Source of the DNA: Benzoatithermus sp963720725
GTDB lineage: Bacteria > Pseudomonadota > Alphaproteobacteria > Geminicoccales > Geminicoccaceae
Length of the DNA: 64,000 nt
Reading direction: 5' to 3'
NCBI GenBank assembly: GCA_963720725.1
Contig: CAVRGN010000013.1
Location: 186,001-250,000 of the forward strand
Positions 8,687-17,196 of the stretch are shown here, piece after piece. Made by a program: the position numbers and the translations under genes. Below the pieces are notes generated by a model, which saw nothing but the letters and a program-made list of their open reading frames with translations, was not told the origin of the DNA and did no database searches. The first letter of the stretch is position 1. Each line of letters opens with the position of its first letter.

Positions 8687-9763
8687 ATGGGCGCCACCCC
8701 GACGCCAGCGATCACCGCCCCCGTCCCCGCGCTGCGCGCGGCCCTGCTCGCCTGGTACGACCAGGCGCGGCGGGCGCTGCCCTGGCGGGCGCTGCCCGGC
8801 GAGGTCGCGGACCCCTGGGCCGTCCTGGTCAGCGAGCTGATGCTGCAGCAGACCACGGTGGCCGCCGTGCGCGCGCGCTTCGCGCCGTTCCTGGGCCGGT
8901 TCCCGACCGTGGCCGGCCTCGCTGGCGCGTCCCTCGACGACGTCCTGCATGCCTGGCAGGGGCTGGGCTACTACCGGCGGGCGCGTGCGCTCCATGCCTG
9001 CGCGCAGACGGTGGTCGAGTCCCATGGCGGGCGGCTGCCGCTGGAGGTCGAGGCGCTTTCGGCGCTGCCGGGGGTCGGCCCCTACACGGCGGCGGCGGTG
9101 GCCGCCATCGCCGGCGGGAGGGCGGTGGTGCCGGTCGACGCCAATGTCGAGCGCGTGCTGGCGCGGATGGCGGCCCTGGCTTCGCCGCTGCCGGCGGCGA
9201 GGCCCCAGCTGAGGGCCGCGGCCGCCGCCCTCGCGGCACCCGACCGGGCCGGCGACTTCGCCCAGGCGCTGATGGAGCTGGGGGCCCTGGTCTGCACGCC
9301 GCGCCGCCCGGCCTGCCTCGCCTGCCCCTGGCGGGCCTGGTGCCGTGCCGCCGCCCTGGGCGAGCCCGAGCGCTTTCCGGGCCGGTCGGCGCGCAAGGAG
9401 CGGCCGGCGCGCTTCGCCGTCGCCTTCCTGCTCGAGCGCGCCGATGGTGCGGTCCTGTTCCGCCGGCGGCCGGAGACCGGCCTGCTCGCCGGCATGGTCG
9501 AGCTGCCCTCCACGCCCTGGCTGGACGAGGCGGTCGCGGCCGAGGCCGCGGTGGCCGGATCCGTGCCGGTGCCGGCGCGGCTGTCGCCGCTGGCGGGCGC
9601 GGTGCGCCATCTGTTCACCCATCTCGACCTGACGGTCCGCCTGATGCGGGGCCGGGTGGACCGGTCGCATGACGGGCTGTGGGTGCCGCCCGGCCGGTTC
9701 GCCACCCTGGCCCTGCCGACCCTGACCAAGAAGCTGCTGCGGCATGCCGGGTTCGCCTGCTGA
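8687..9763 (+). CDS. mutY: A/G-specific adenine DNA glycosylase MutY
   Basis: This 358-residue enzyme removes adenine mispaired with 8-oxoguanine. Visible features are the catalytic Glu in SELMLQQTTV (about residue 50), the helix-hairpin-helix LPGVGPYTAAAVAAIA, and the catalytic Asp at about 151 (VPVDANVERVLAR). The 4Fe-4S cysteines fall at about 203, 210, 213 and 219 with C-x6-C-x2-C-x5-C spacing. A C-terminal NUDIX-like 8-oxoG recognition domain has FRRRPETGLLAGMVELP. The ATG at 8687 gives a standard N-terminus; a much longer open frame upstream is antisense to dciA and dsbA. It converges with yraN. Confidence 0.95.
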   Translation: MGATPTPAITAPVPALRAALLAWYDQARRALPWRALPGEVADPWAVLVSELMLQQTTVAAVRARFAPFLGRFPTVAGLAGASLDDVLHAWQGLGYYRRARALHACAQTVVESHGGRLPLEVEALSALPGVGPYTAAAVAAIAGGRAVVPVDANVERVLARMAALASPLPAARPQLRAAAAALAAPDRAGDFAQALMELGALVCTPRRPACLACPWRAWCRAAALGEPERFPGRSARKERPARFAVAFLLERADGAVLFRRRPETGLLAGMVELPSTPWLDEAVAAEAAVAGSVPVPARLSPLAGAVRHLFTHLDLTVRLMRGRVDRSHDGLWVPPGRFATLALPTLTKKLLRHAGFAC

Positions 9764-9768
9764 GCGGG

Positions 9769-10123
9769 TCATGCCCGCCAGACGTCCGTGACGTGCCGCG
9801 GCAGCCGCCAGGGTGCCACGGCCACCAGATCGAAGCGGACGGCACAGAAGGCGAGGTCCTGCCGGCGCTGCAGGAAGGCCTCCGCGGCCCGCGCGATGCG
9901 GGTCTGCTGCAGGGGCTGGAGGGCCGCCAGCGCGGCTTCGGCGTCGCCGACGGCGCTTGACCTCGACGAACAGGAGCAGGCCGCCGCGCCGGGCGATCAG
10001 GTCGATCTCGCCCACCGGCGTGGCGTAGCGCCGTGCCAGGATGCGGAAGCCGCGCAGGCGCAGATGCCAGGCCGCGGCGGCCTCGGCCAGCCGGCCGGCG
10101 CGCTCGCGCCCTTGCCGGCTCAT
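9769..10123 (-). pseudogene. yraN: YraN (UPF0102) nuclease-like protein, frameshifted
   Basis: The N-terminal half is intact: AEAAAAWHLRLRGFRILARR, then VGEIDLIARRGGLLLFVEVK. This carries the conserved E-x-D and E-V-K residues of the restriction-endonuclease-like UPF0102 fold. Directly after EVK (about 9950-9958) the frame breaks. Skipping one C restores AVGDAEAALAALQPLQQ, AAEAFLQRRQDLAFCAVRFD and the family ending DVWRA at 9769. A single extra base explains everything, so a sequencing error is as likely as real inactivation. The start overlaps the rsmI stop by ATGA (10120-10123), and rsmI-yraN order is conserved widely. Confidence 0.85.
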
Positions 10124-11037
10124 TCCTGCGCCCGGCTCAGCGTCAGCGCCCGGCGGTAGAGCTCGTTGGCGCTGCGTCCGGTGGCGGCGGCCACGTCGGC
10201 GGCCGCACGCCGGGGCTTCTCGCCCGCCAGGGCCGCGCGCAGCAGGCGGTCGACCTCGGCATCGTCGGGCGCGTCGGCCGCGGCTTCGGGCGGCCCCACC
10301 ACCACCACCGCCTCGCCCCGGGGCGGCCCGGCGCCGGCATAGTGGGCGGCGAGCTCGCCCAGCCTGCCGCGCCGGTGCTCCTCGTGCAGCTTGGTCAGCT
10401 CGCGCGCCACCGCCGCCGGCCGGTCGCCGAGCACGGCCGCGGCGTCGGCCAGCATCGGGGCCAAGCGCTGCGGCGATTCGAACAGCACCAGCGTCGCCGG
10501 GACCCGCGCCAGCTCCTGCAGCAAGTTCCGGCGCGCGGCGCTGCGCGGCGGCAGGAAGCCCTGGAAGAAGAAGCGGTCGGTGGGCAGGCCGGAGGCCACC
10601 AGCGCCGCGAGCACGGCCGAGGGGCCTGGCACCGGGTAGACGTCGCTGCCTTGCGCGATCGCGGCGCGCACCAGCTTGTAGCCCGGATCGGAGACCGCGG
10701 GCGTGCCGGCGTCGCTGACCAGGGCCACCGTCGCCCCGTCGCGCAGGCGGGCGAGAAGCTCGGGCCGCGCGGCTTCGGCATTGTGCTCGTGGTAGAGCGC
10801 CAGCGGCCGGCGCAGGCCCAGATGGCTCAGCAGACGGCTGGTGACGCGGCGATCCTCGCAGGCCACGATCTCGGCCGTGGCGAGGACCCGTTCGGCGCGG
10901 CGGGTGAGATCCTCGAGGTTGCCGATGGGGGTGGCCACCAGATAGAGGCCGGCGGCGAGTTTACCGTCGGTTGCCGCTCGTCTAGGCTCCTGCGCGCTGG
11001 CGATGGTCCGATCCGGCTCGAGATCGCCTTGGTTCAC
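10120..11037 (-). CDS. rsmI: 16S rRNA (cytidine1402-2'-O)-methyltransferase RsmI
   Basis: This 305-residue tetrapyrrole-methylase-fold enzyme 2'-O-methylates C1402 of 16S rRNA in the decoding site. Its motifs are LYLVATPIGNLEDLT, CEDRRVTSRLL, ALVSDAGTPAVSDPGYKLV and the glycine-rich VPGPSAVLAAL, with FFFQGFLPPRS following. The C-terminal helical tail holds GEKPRRAAADVAAATGR. A GTG at 11035-11037 was chosen as start; the open frame continues further but is antisense to the lipoprotein gene. It is divergent from the lpoA-like gene and coupled to yraN downstream. Confidence 0.93.
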   Translation of the reverse strand: MNQGDLEPDRTIASAQEPRRAATDGKLAAGLYLVATPIGNLEDLTRRAERVLATAEIVACEDRRVTSRLLSHLGLRRPLALYHEHNAEAARPELLARLRDGATVALVSDAGTPAVSDPGYKLVRAAIAQGSDVYPVPGPSAVLAALVASGLPTDRFFFQGFLPPRSAARRNLLQELARVPATLVLFESPQRLAPMLADAAAVLGDRPAAVARELTKLHEEHRRGRLGELAAHYAGAGPPRGEAVVVVGPPEAAADAPDDAEVDRLLRAALAGEKPRRAAADVAAATGRSANELYRRALTLSRAQE

Positions 11038-11056
11038 CGACCCGGAGAGGTGGCGC

Positions 11057-12331
11057 GTGCGTTTGCGTCTCAAGTTCGGCCTGATCGCCCTCTTGCTCGC
11101 GGCCGGATGCGCCGGCCGGGAGCAAACCACAGCGCCCGCGTCGCCGCAACCGGCCGCGGCGCCGCCGGTGGCGTCGGCCCCGCCGGCACCCACGGTGCCG
11201 ATCCGGACCGGCCCCGCCAAGGTCGGGCTCCTGATCCCGATGACCGGGCCCGGCGCCGCGCTGGGTGCGGACCTGCTCGACGCGGCGCAGCTCGCCCTGT
11301 TCGACGTCGGCGCCACCGATCTCGAGCTGCTGCCCCGCGACACGGGCGACGATCCGGCCAAGGCCGACCAGGCGGCGCGCTCCGCCCTCGCCGCCGGTGC
11401 CGAGCTGCTGCTCGGCCCGCTCTACGGCCGCTCCGCCAGCGCCATAGCACCCCTGGCCGGCAGCGCCGGGGTCAGCGTGGTCTCGTTCTCCAACGACGCC
11501 GCCGTCGCCCGACCGGGGGTCTACGTCCTTGGCTTCCGGCCCGAGGAGCAGATCCGGCGCGTCGTCAGGCAGGCGGCGGCGGCCGGGCGCACGCGCTTTG
11601 CCGCCATCGCGCCCACCGACGCCTACGGCAATCTGGTGCTCGCCGCCTGGCGCAGGGCAGTGGCCGAGGTGCCCGGTGCCACGGCCGAGATCGCGGTGAC
11701 CTTCCCGGCCGACAGCGTCGAGCCCAGGGCCGAGGTGCAGCAGCTCGCCGCCCATGGCCGGCCGGGCGGGCTGCCGCCGGAGCCCCCGCCCGCCGAGCCC
11801 GGTGCCGAGGCGCCGCCGCCCGCGCCGCCACCGATCCTGCCGCCGCCGGGCTTCGACGCGCTGCTGATCGGCGACGGCGGCGAGCGGGTGGCCAAGATCG
11901 CGGACATGCTCGCCTTCTACGACATCGGCCCCGCCAACGTGACCATCCTGGGCAATCTGCGCTGGCAGGAGGATCAGACGCTCCTGCGCGACCCGGCACT
12001 GCAGGGCGCCCTGTTCGCCACCTGGCCGCCGACCGACATCGCCCGGTTCGAGCGCCGCTTCAGCGAGGTCTATGGCCGCCGGCCGGCCTCGCTGGCGGTG
12101 CTGGCCTACGACGCCACCGCCCTGTCGGTGCTGCTGGCCCGCAACCAGCCGCGGTTCACCCAGGCCCAGATCAGCGATCCGCAGGGTTTCGTCGGCGGGG
12201 GCGGCATCTTCCGGCTGCGGCCCGATGGCCTCGCCGAGCATGGGCTGGCCGTGGTGGCCATCGACAGTGGCGAGATCCGGGTCGTCGATCCCGCGCCGAC
12301 CTCCTTTGCCGACGCGGTGCTCAGCCAGTAG
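11057..12331 (+). CDS. LpoA/YraM-like penicillin-binding protein activator lipoprotein
   Basis: This 424-residue lipoprotein starts at GTG 11057 with a GGAGAGG site seven bases upstream. The signal has a lipobox (LLLAAGC followed by AGRE). A Pro/Ala-rich linker leads into a periplasmic type-I fold (VGLLIPMTGPGAALGADLLDAAQLA, split over several strands) as in LpoA and branched-amino-acid binding proteins. In enterobacteria LpoA activates PBP1A from the outer membrane. The E. coli order rsmI-lpoA-yraN is partly preserved here, which supports the assignment. A Pro-rich insertion near residues 235-265 interrupts the binding-protein domain. It is divergent from rsmI by only 19 bases. Confidence 0.82.
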   Translation: MRLRLKFGLIALLLAAGCAGREQTTAPASPQPAAAPPVASAPPAPTVPIRTGPAKVGLLIPMTGPGAALGADLLDAAQLALFDVGATDLELLPRDTGDDPAKADQAARSALAAGAELLLGPLYGRSASAIAPLAGSAGVSVVSFSNDAAVARPGVYVLGFRPEEQIRRVVRQAAAAGRTRFAAIAPTDAYGNLVLAAWRRAVAEVPGATAEIAVTFPADSVEPRAEVQQLAAHGRPGGLPPEPPPAEPGAEAPPPAPPPILPPPGFDALLIGDGGERVAKIADMLAFYDIGPANVTILGNLRWQEDQTLLRDPALQGALFATWPPTDIARFERRFSEVYGRRPASLAVLAYDATALSVLLARNQPRFTQAQISDPQGFVGGGGIFRLRPDGLAEHGLAVVAIDSGEIRVVDPAPTSFADAVLSQ

Positions 12332-12421
12332 GCGTACAGATCGCGGTTTCTCAACCTAGAGTTTACAGTCGTTTAACAATGCGCTACCCCAGGGTCAGGG
12401 CCAACGGGGTGGTGCTGAGCG

Positions 12422-14266
12422 ATGAGCGGCGACGACCCAGTTTCGCGTGACGACGGCCTGGCCGAGGCTCCGCCGACGGCGGGCTTCGAGGCCGGTTCGG
12501 CCCGGGCGGTCGTGCGCTTCGCCGCCCCGCCGGTCCGCAGTTTCGGCCGCGTCGCGCGTCGCGAGCCGGCCGGTCCCACGCACGTGCTTCTGGTCGACGG
12601 CTGCGACGAGGACGCGCTGCTGGTCCAGGACCTCCTGGCCCGCGCCGGGCAGGGCGCGTTCCTGGTCGACCGGGCAGCCGACGCGGAACGCGGCTTTGCC
12701 CGCCTCCTGGCCGGCGGGCACGATGTCGGGCTGGTCGAGCAGAAGCTCGACGGCGGCGACGGCCTGGACTTCGTGCGCGCCGCATTGCGGCGCGGCATCG
12801 CCACTCCGCTGATCCTGCTCAGCGCCAGCGGGGAGGACGGCGTCGACCTCGCCGCCATCGACGCCGGTGCCGCCGATTTCCTGGACAAGGAGGAGCTCGC
12901 CGTCGAGCGGCTGGAGCGGGCGATCCGCGTGGCCCTGGCGCGGCAGCGCCGCCGGGAGCGCCTGGACGGGCCGCCGCTGCTCGATCCGCTCACCGGCCTG
13001 TGCGGGCGCGACGCCTACCACGACCGGCTCGAGTTGGCGCTTGGCCGCGCGCGGCGCCGCCGCGGCCTCGCCGCCGTGGTCCTGCTCGACCTCGACCGGT
13101 TCGCCGCGATCAACCATCGCTTCGGCCATGCCAGCGGCGACTCGCTGCTGCGCCTGGTCGGCGGGCGGATCCGGCGCCAGCTCCGCACCACCGACACCAC
13201 GGCGCGTCTCGACGCCGACCGCTTCGCGGTGATCCTCGAGGATCTCGCCCGCCCGGAACATGGCGCGGCCGTGGCCGCCAAGCTGCAGGCGGCGATCGCC
13301 GGCCCGATCGCCCTGGGCCCGGCGACGGTCACGGTCACGGCCGGCGTCGGCCTCGCCCTCTATCCCGAGGACGGCGCCGACGGGACGGCGCTCCTGCGCC
13401 ATGCCGAGGCCGGGCTGCGGTCCGCCAAGCAGGCGGGTCCGCGCGACGGCTCCGCCGCGCACGCGCAGGCCGTGGTCGCGGCGCCGGCCGTCATTGAATT
13501 GGCCCCGGCACTGGGCCGAGCCATCGCCGAGGATGCGCTGGCACTCCTGTTCCAGCCGCAGGTGACCCTGAGCACGGCCGATCTCGGGCTCGCCGCCCTG
13601 CTCCGCTGGCCCGACGGGCCCGAGGGCACCAGGGATTTCGACGCGGTCTGCGCGCTCGCCGAGGCCGCGGCGCTCACCGAGCCGCTGACCGACTGGCTGC
13701 TCGCCGCCGCCTGCGCCCAGGCGGCGCGCTGGCGTGCCGGCGGCCTCGGCCCGCTGCACGTGGCGGTCCCGCTGCTGTCCCGGCGGCAGCTGGCATGGAG
13801 CGACCTGGCCCGCCGGCTGGGCGAGCATCTCGCCGCGGCGAACCTGGTTCCGGGCGAGCTCGAGCTGGAGGTCGACGAGGCGCTCCTGCTGCCGGCGGAC
13901 GACGGTGCCGCCCGTACGCTCGCGGCCGTGCGCGAGCTGGGGGTCCGCCTCGCCGTCACCGGCTACGGTGCCGGCACCACCTCGCTGACGCTCCTGCGCG
14001 ACCTGCCGCTGACCACGGTCAAGCTCGCACGGCAGGTGCTGGCGGGCGTGCCGCAGCACGAGACCCGCACGCTGCTCGCCCGCACCATGATCCGCCTGGC
14101 CGTCGAGCTCGAGCTGCGCGTGGTCGCCGAGGGGGTCGAATCGCAGGCGCAGCTGCAGCTGCTGCGGCAGCTGGGCTGCGACGCGGCGCAGGCGCTCCTG
14201 TGCTGCCCGCCGCTTCCGGCGGCGAAGTGCGCGGACTGGCTGCGGCAGGCGGCAAGGCGGGTCTGA
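12422..14266 (+). CDS. REC-GGDEF-EAL protein with degenerate active sites
   Basis: This 614-residue protein aligns to response regulator (about 53-175), GGDEF (about 187-340) and EAL (about 355-610) domains, but each key site is altered. The phosphoacceptor Asp is Glu106 (GLVEQKLDGGDG). The GGDEF loop reads DADRF (264-268). The EAL signature reads AAL (391-393), and the DDFGTG loop reads VTGYGAG. The later AEGVES motif is kept. It should therefore neither make nor cleave c-di-GMP. It may bind the dinucleotide or a partner, with Glu106 possibly mimicking permanent phosphorylation. It is convergent with an intact cyclase, and the two genes share a palindromic end. Confidence 0.85.
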   Translation: MSGDDPVSRDDGLAEAPPTAGFEAGSARAVVRFAAPPVRSFGRVARREPAGPTHVLLVDGCDEDALLVQDLLARAGQGAFLVDRAADAERGFARLLAGGHDVGLVEQKLDGGDGLDFVRAALRRGIATPLILLSASGEDGVDLAAIDAGAADFLDKEELAVERLERAIRVALARQRRRERLDGPPLLDPLTGLCGRDAYHDRLELALGRARRRRGLAAVVLLDLDRFAAINHRFGHASGDSLLRLVGGRIRRQLRTTDTTARLDADRFAVILEDLARPEHGAAVAAKLQAAIAGPIALGPATVTVTAGVGLALYPEDGADGTALLRHAEAGLRSAKQAGPRDGSAAHAQAVVAAPAVIELAPALGRAIAEDALALLFQPQVTLSTADLGLAALLRWPDGPEGTRDFDAVCALAEAAALTEPLTDWLLAAACAQAARWRAGGLGPLHVAVPLLSRRQLAWSDLARRLGEHLAAANLVPGELELEVDEALLLPADDGAARTLAAVRELGVRLAVTGYGAGTTSLTLLRDLPLTTVKLARQVLAGVPQHETRTLLARTMIRLAVELELRVVAEGVESQAQLQLLRQLGCDAAQALLCCPPLPAAKCADWLRQAARRV

Positions 14267-14278
14267 GGCCGGCCGGCC

Positions 14279-14281
<3 letters not shown>
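14264..14281. terminator. 18-bp perfect palindrome containing both convergent stop codons
   Basis: TGAGGCCGGCCGGCCTCA is a perfect inverted repeat. Its first three bases are the stop of the REC-GGDEF-EAL gene and its last three are the stop of the opposing cyclase. It could fold as a short GC hairpin in either transcript and may act as a bidirectional terminator, although no T-run follows. Confidence 0.5.
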
Positions 14282-15355
<1,074 letters not shown>

Positions 15356-15528
15356 GTTCTGCCCCGATGCGCGTCCAATGCGGGGCAGTGTGGCCCAATT
15401 CGGCTAAGGGATGGTTAATCTGCGCGCGTCATCGCTGGGACGGGCGGCGCCGACAGTCGTTTCGGGCTTGCCTAGTGGCTTCAAGAATAACTAAGGTCCG
15501 GGCAAGCTCGACGTGGAGGAAATACAAA

Positions 15529-16011
15529 TTGCCCAAGCTCCGGTTCCTCTGTGCGATCGGCGCCGCTTGCGTGGCGACGCTCGCGATCGCCGCACCCAAG
15601 GCGGCCCTGGCCGAGGACGGTGAGAACGAGATCGTCACCACGATCTCGCTCAAGGACTTCAAGAAGGCCTATGGCCTCTACTCGGTGCGCACGCTGACCG
15701 ATCCGAAACCCGACGACGGGGTCTCGTTCAAGCTCGTCAAGGTCGACGACGCCGGCAACCGGATCATCTGGCGCGACCCCGACCACAACGGGGTCAACGT
15801 CCGCAAGAGCTACATCTCGTTCACGACCCAGACCTCGGGCGGCACGACCTCGCGCACGTCGGGCTCGGACGTGGAGAGCAGCATGGACCTGCTCGGTCGC
15901 GAAAAGCGCGGCGGGTCGCTGGTCCCCTCGTCCTGCGGCCTGTCCGGCTCATCCTCCAGCGGCGTGAACGGCGTGACCTGCGGTGCCGGGCCCACGGTCA
16001 GCCCTTCCTGA
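15529..16011 (+). CDS. exported protein of unknown function
   Basis: This 160-residue protein starts at TTG 15529, supported by GGAGGA eight bases upstream. A signal peptide (PKLRFLCAIGAACVATLAIA, cleavage after AALA) is followed by a mature domain with EIVTTISLKDFKKAYGLYSV and a strand-rich centre. The tail is rich in Ser/Gly and has two cysteines. No family was recognised. It is divergent from the diguanylate cyclase (173-base gap, presumably with both promoters). Its 3' end overlaps the next gene, so the three genes from 15529 to 17190 form one operon. Confidence 0.7.
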   Translation: MPKLRFLCAIGAACVATLAIAAPKAALAEDGENEIVTTISLKDFKKAYGLYSVRTLTDPKPDDGVSFKLVKVDDAGNRIIWRDPDHNGVNVRKSYISFTTQTSGGTTSRTSGSDVESSMDLLGREKRGGSLVPSSCGLSGSSSSGVNGVTCGAGPTVSPS

Positions 16012-16750
16012 ATCGTCGCGGCGGGGCAGTTCGACCAGGGCACGAGGGCGGTCGACGGTCGCGGACCTGGGGCTGGCCGCGATCGGTCTGGTCCTGGGCG
16101 GCGTGATCGCGGCGCTGGCGGCACCGCGTCTCGAATCCGCCTTCGCTCTCCTGCCCGGCAGCGCCGCGCTGGCGCTGGTCCAAAGCGGTGCCCGGCCCGG
16201 CAGCGCCGGGCTGCAGCGTGCCGTCTCCGCGCAGACCGACGCCCTGGCGCTCATGCCCAGGGCCGAGACCCATCTCGACCTGGCCTTGCTGACCCTGGCG
16301 CTGGCCGACGGGACCGGGTTGCCGGCCGAGCAGGAAACCGAGCTCCTGGCCATCGCGCGCTACCATGTCGAGGCGGCACTGCGCCGTTCGCCGTCGCAGG
16401 CGCGTGGCTGGCTGATGGCGGCGGCCCTCGAGCTCGCGGCCGGGGAGCGCGCAGCGGCCGCGCGTGCCCTCACCTTGTCCTTCGTCGCCGATCCCCACCT
16501 GCCGGCGCTGGGCGCCTCGCGCTGGCCCATGGCGATGGGGCTGGCCGGCGAACTGGACCGGCTGACCCGCGAGCGTGCCAATCTGGAATTCCTGTCGTTC
16601 TTCCGCCGCCAGCCCGATGCCGCGGTCAGCGTCGCGCTGCGCCTGGACCGGCTGGCGGAGCTCAAGGCCCTGGCCGGGCAGGACAGCCTGGACCGGCAGC
16701 GACTCGGCCGGGCGATCGACCGGGTGCGCTACGACTGGAAGGGTGCGTGA
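15983..16750 (+). CDS. membrane-anchored helical protein of unknown function
   Basis: This 255-residue product is read from GTG 15983, which overlaps the upstream gene by 29 bases; the true start could lie somewhat further in. A basic N-terminus precedes one membrane helix (LGLAAIGLVLGGVIAALAAP, about 29-48). The remainder is Ala/Leu-rich and helical, with pairs such as LDLALLTLALADGTG and ARYHVEAALRRSPSQARGW that look like tetratricopeptide-type repeats. It could be an envelope scaffold. No specific function can be assigned. Its stop overlaps the next start as GTGA. Confidence 0.65.
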   Translation: MPGPRSALPESSRRGSSTRARGRSTVADLGLAAIGLVLGGVIAALAAPRLESAFALLPGSAALALVQSGARPGSAGLQRAVSAQTDALALMPRAETHLDLALLTLALADGTGLPAEQETELLAIARYHVEAALRRSPSQARGWLMAAALELAAGERAAAARALTLSFVADPHLPALGASRWPMAMGLAGELDRLTRERANLEFLSFFRRQPDAAVSVALRLDRLAELKALAGQDSLDRQRLGRAIDRVRYDWKGA

Positions 16751-17190
16751 GGGGCGCGGCATCCGCACTGGCCGCTCTCCTGCTCGCGACCGGCCCCGCG
16801 GCGGCGCTCGAGCTGATGACGGGCGACGGCCTGCTGCTCGAACTCGCCGAGGGCGATGCGCGCAGCAGGGCCGCCGACGCCTACCTGGCCGGCGCGCTCG
16901 AGAGCCTGATCGTGGTCAACGAGGTGGCGACGGCCGAGGACGGACGAATGTTCTGCCTGAGCGACGAACGCTCCCGGCTCCTGGACAGCGCGCTCCTGCG
17001 CCGGGAGTTCGTCGACTGGCTGCGCGCGCCGGCGGCGGGCCGGGCACCGGATCCGGCCCAGGGGCGTCTGCCGCTGGCCATGCTGGGCTGGTCGTTCCTG
17101 GCCCAGAAGTTCCCCTGCACCAGCCCCGGGCCGCAGCCGCTCGACGAGGGGCTGCGCTCGCGGCTGCAGGACTCGGTGCCCAAGCCCTAG
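16747..17190 (+). CDS. exported protein, possible Rap1a/Tai-like fold
   Basis: This 147-residue protein starts at GTG 16747, overlapping the previous stop. It has a signal peptide (ASALAALLLATGPAAA). The mature part shows AYLAGALESLIVVNE, a cysteine in GRMFCLSDE, then LRREFVDWLRAP, LAMLGWSFLAQKFPC and a Pro-rich end. The order YxxGxx, FC and a final AFPC-like cysteine recalls the Rap1a/Tai family, first known as periplasmic immunity proteins to type VI amidase effectors. The match is by pattern only, and no effector gene is adjacent. It ends seven bases before the convergent glyA stop. Confidence 0.6.
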   Translation: MRGAASALAALLLATGPAAALELMTGDGLLLELAEGDARSRAADAYLAGALESLIVVNEVATAEDGRMFCLSDERSRLLDSALLRREFVDWLRAPAAGRAPDPAQGRLPLAMLGWSFLAQKFPCTSPGPQPLDEGLRSRLQDSVPKP

Positions 17191-17196
17191 GACGGG

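Noticed and set aside
8147..10123. Single 658-codon minus-strand frame joining YraN start to DciA
   Set aside because: It passes through mutY antisense; only its two ends match real families, so they were annotated as two genes.
12422..14266. Active bifunctional diguanylate cyclase/phosphodiesterase
   Set aside because: Both catalytic signatures and the receiver Asp are replaced, so enzymatic activity is not expected.
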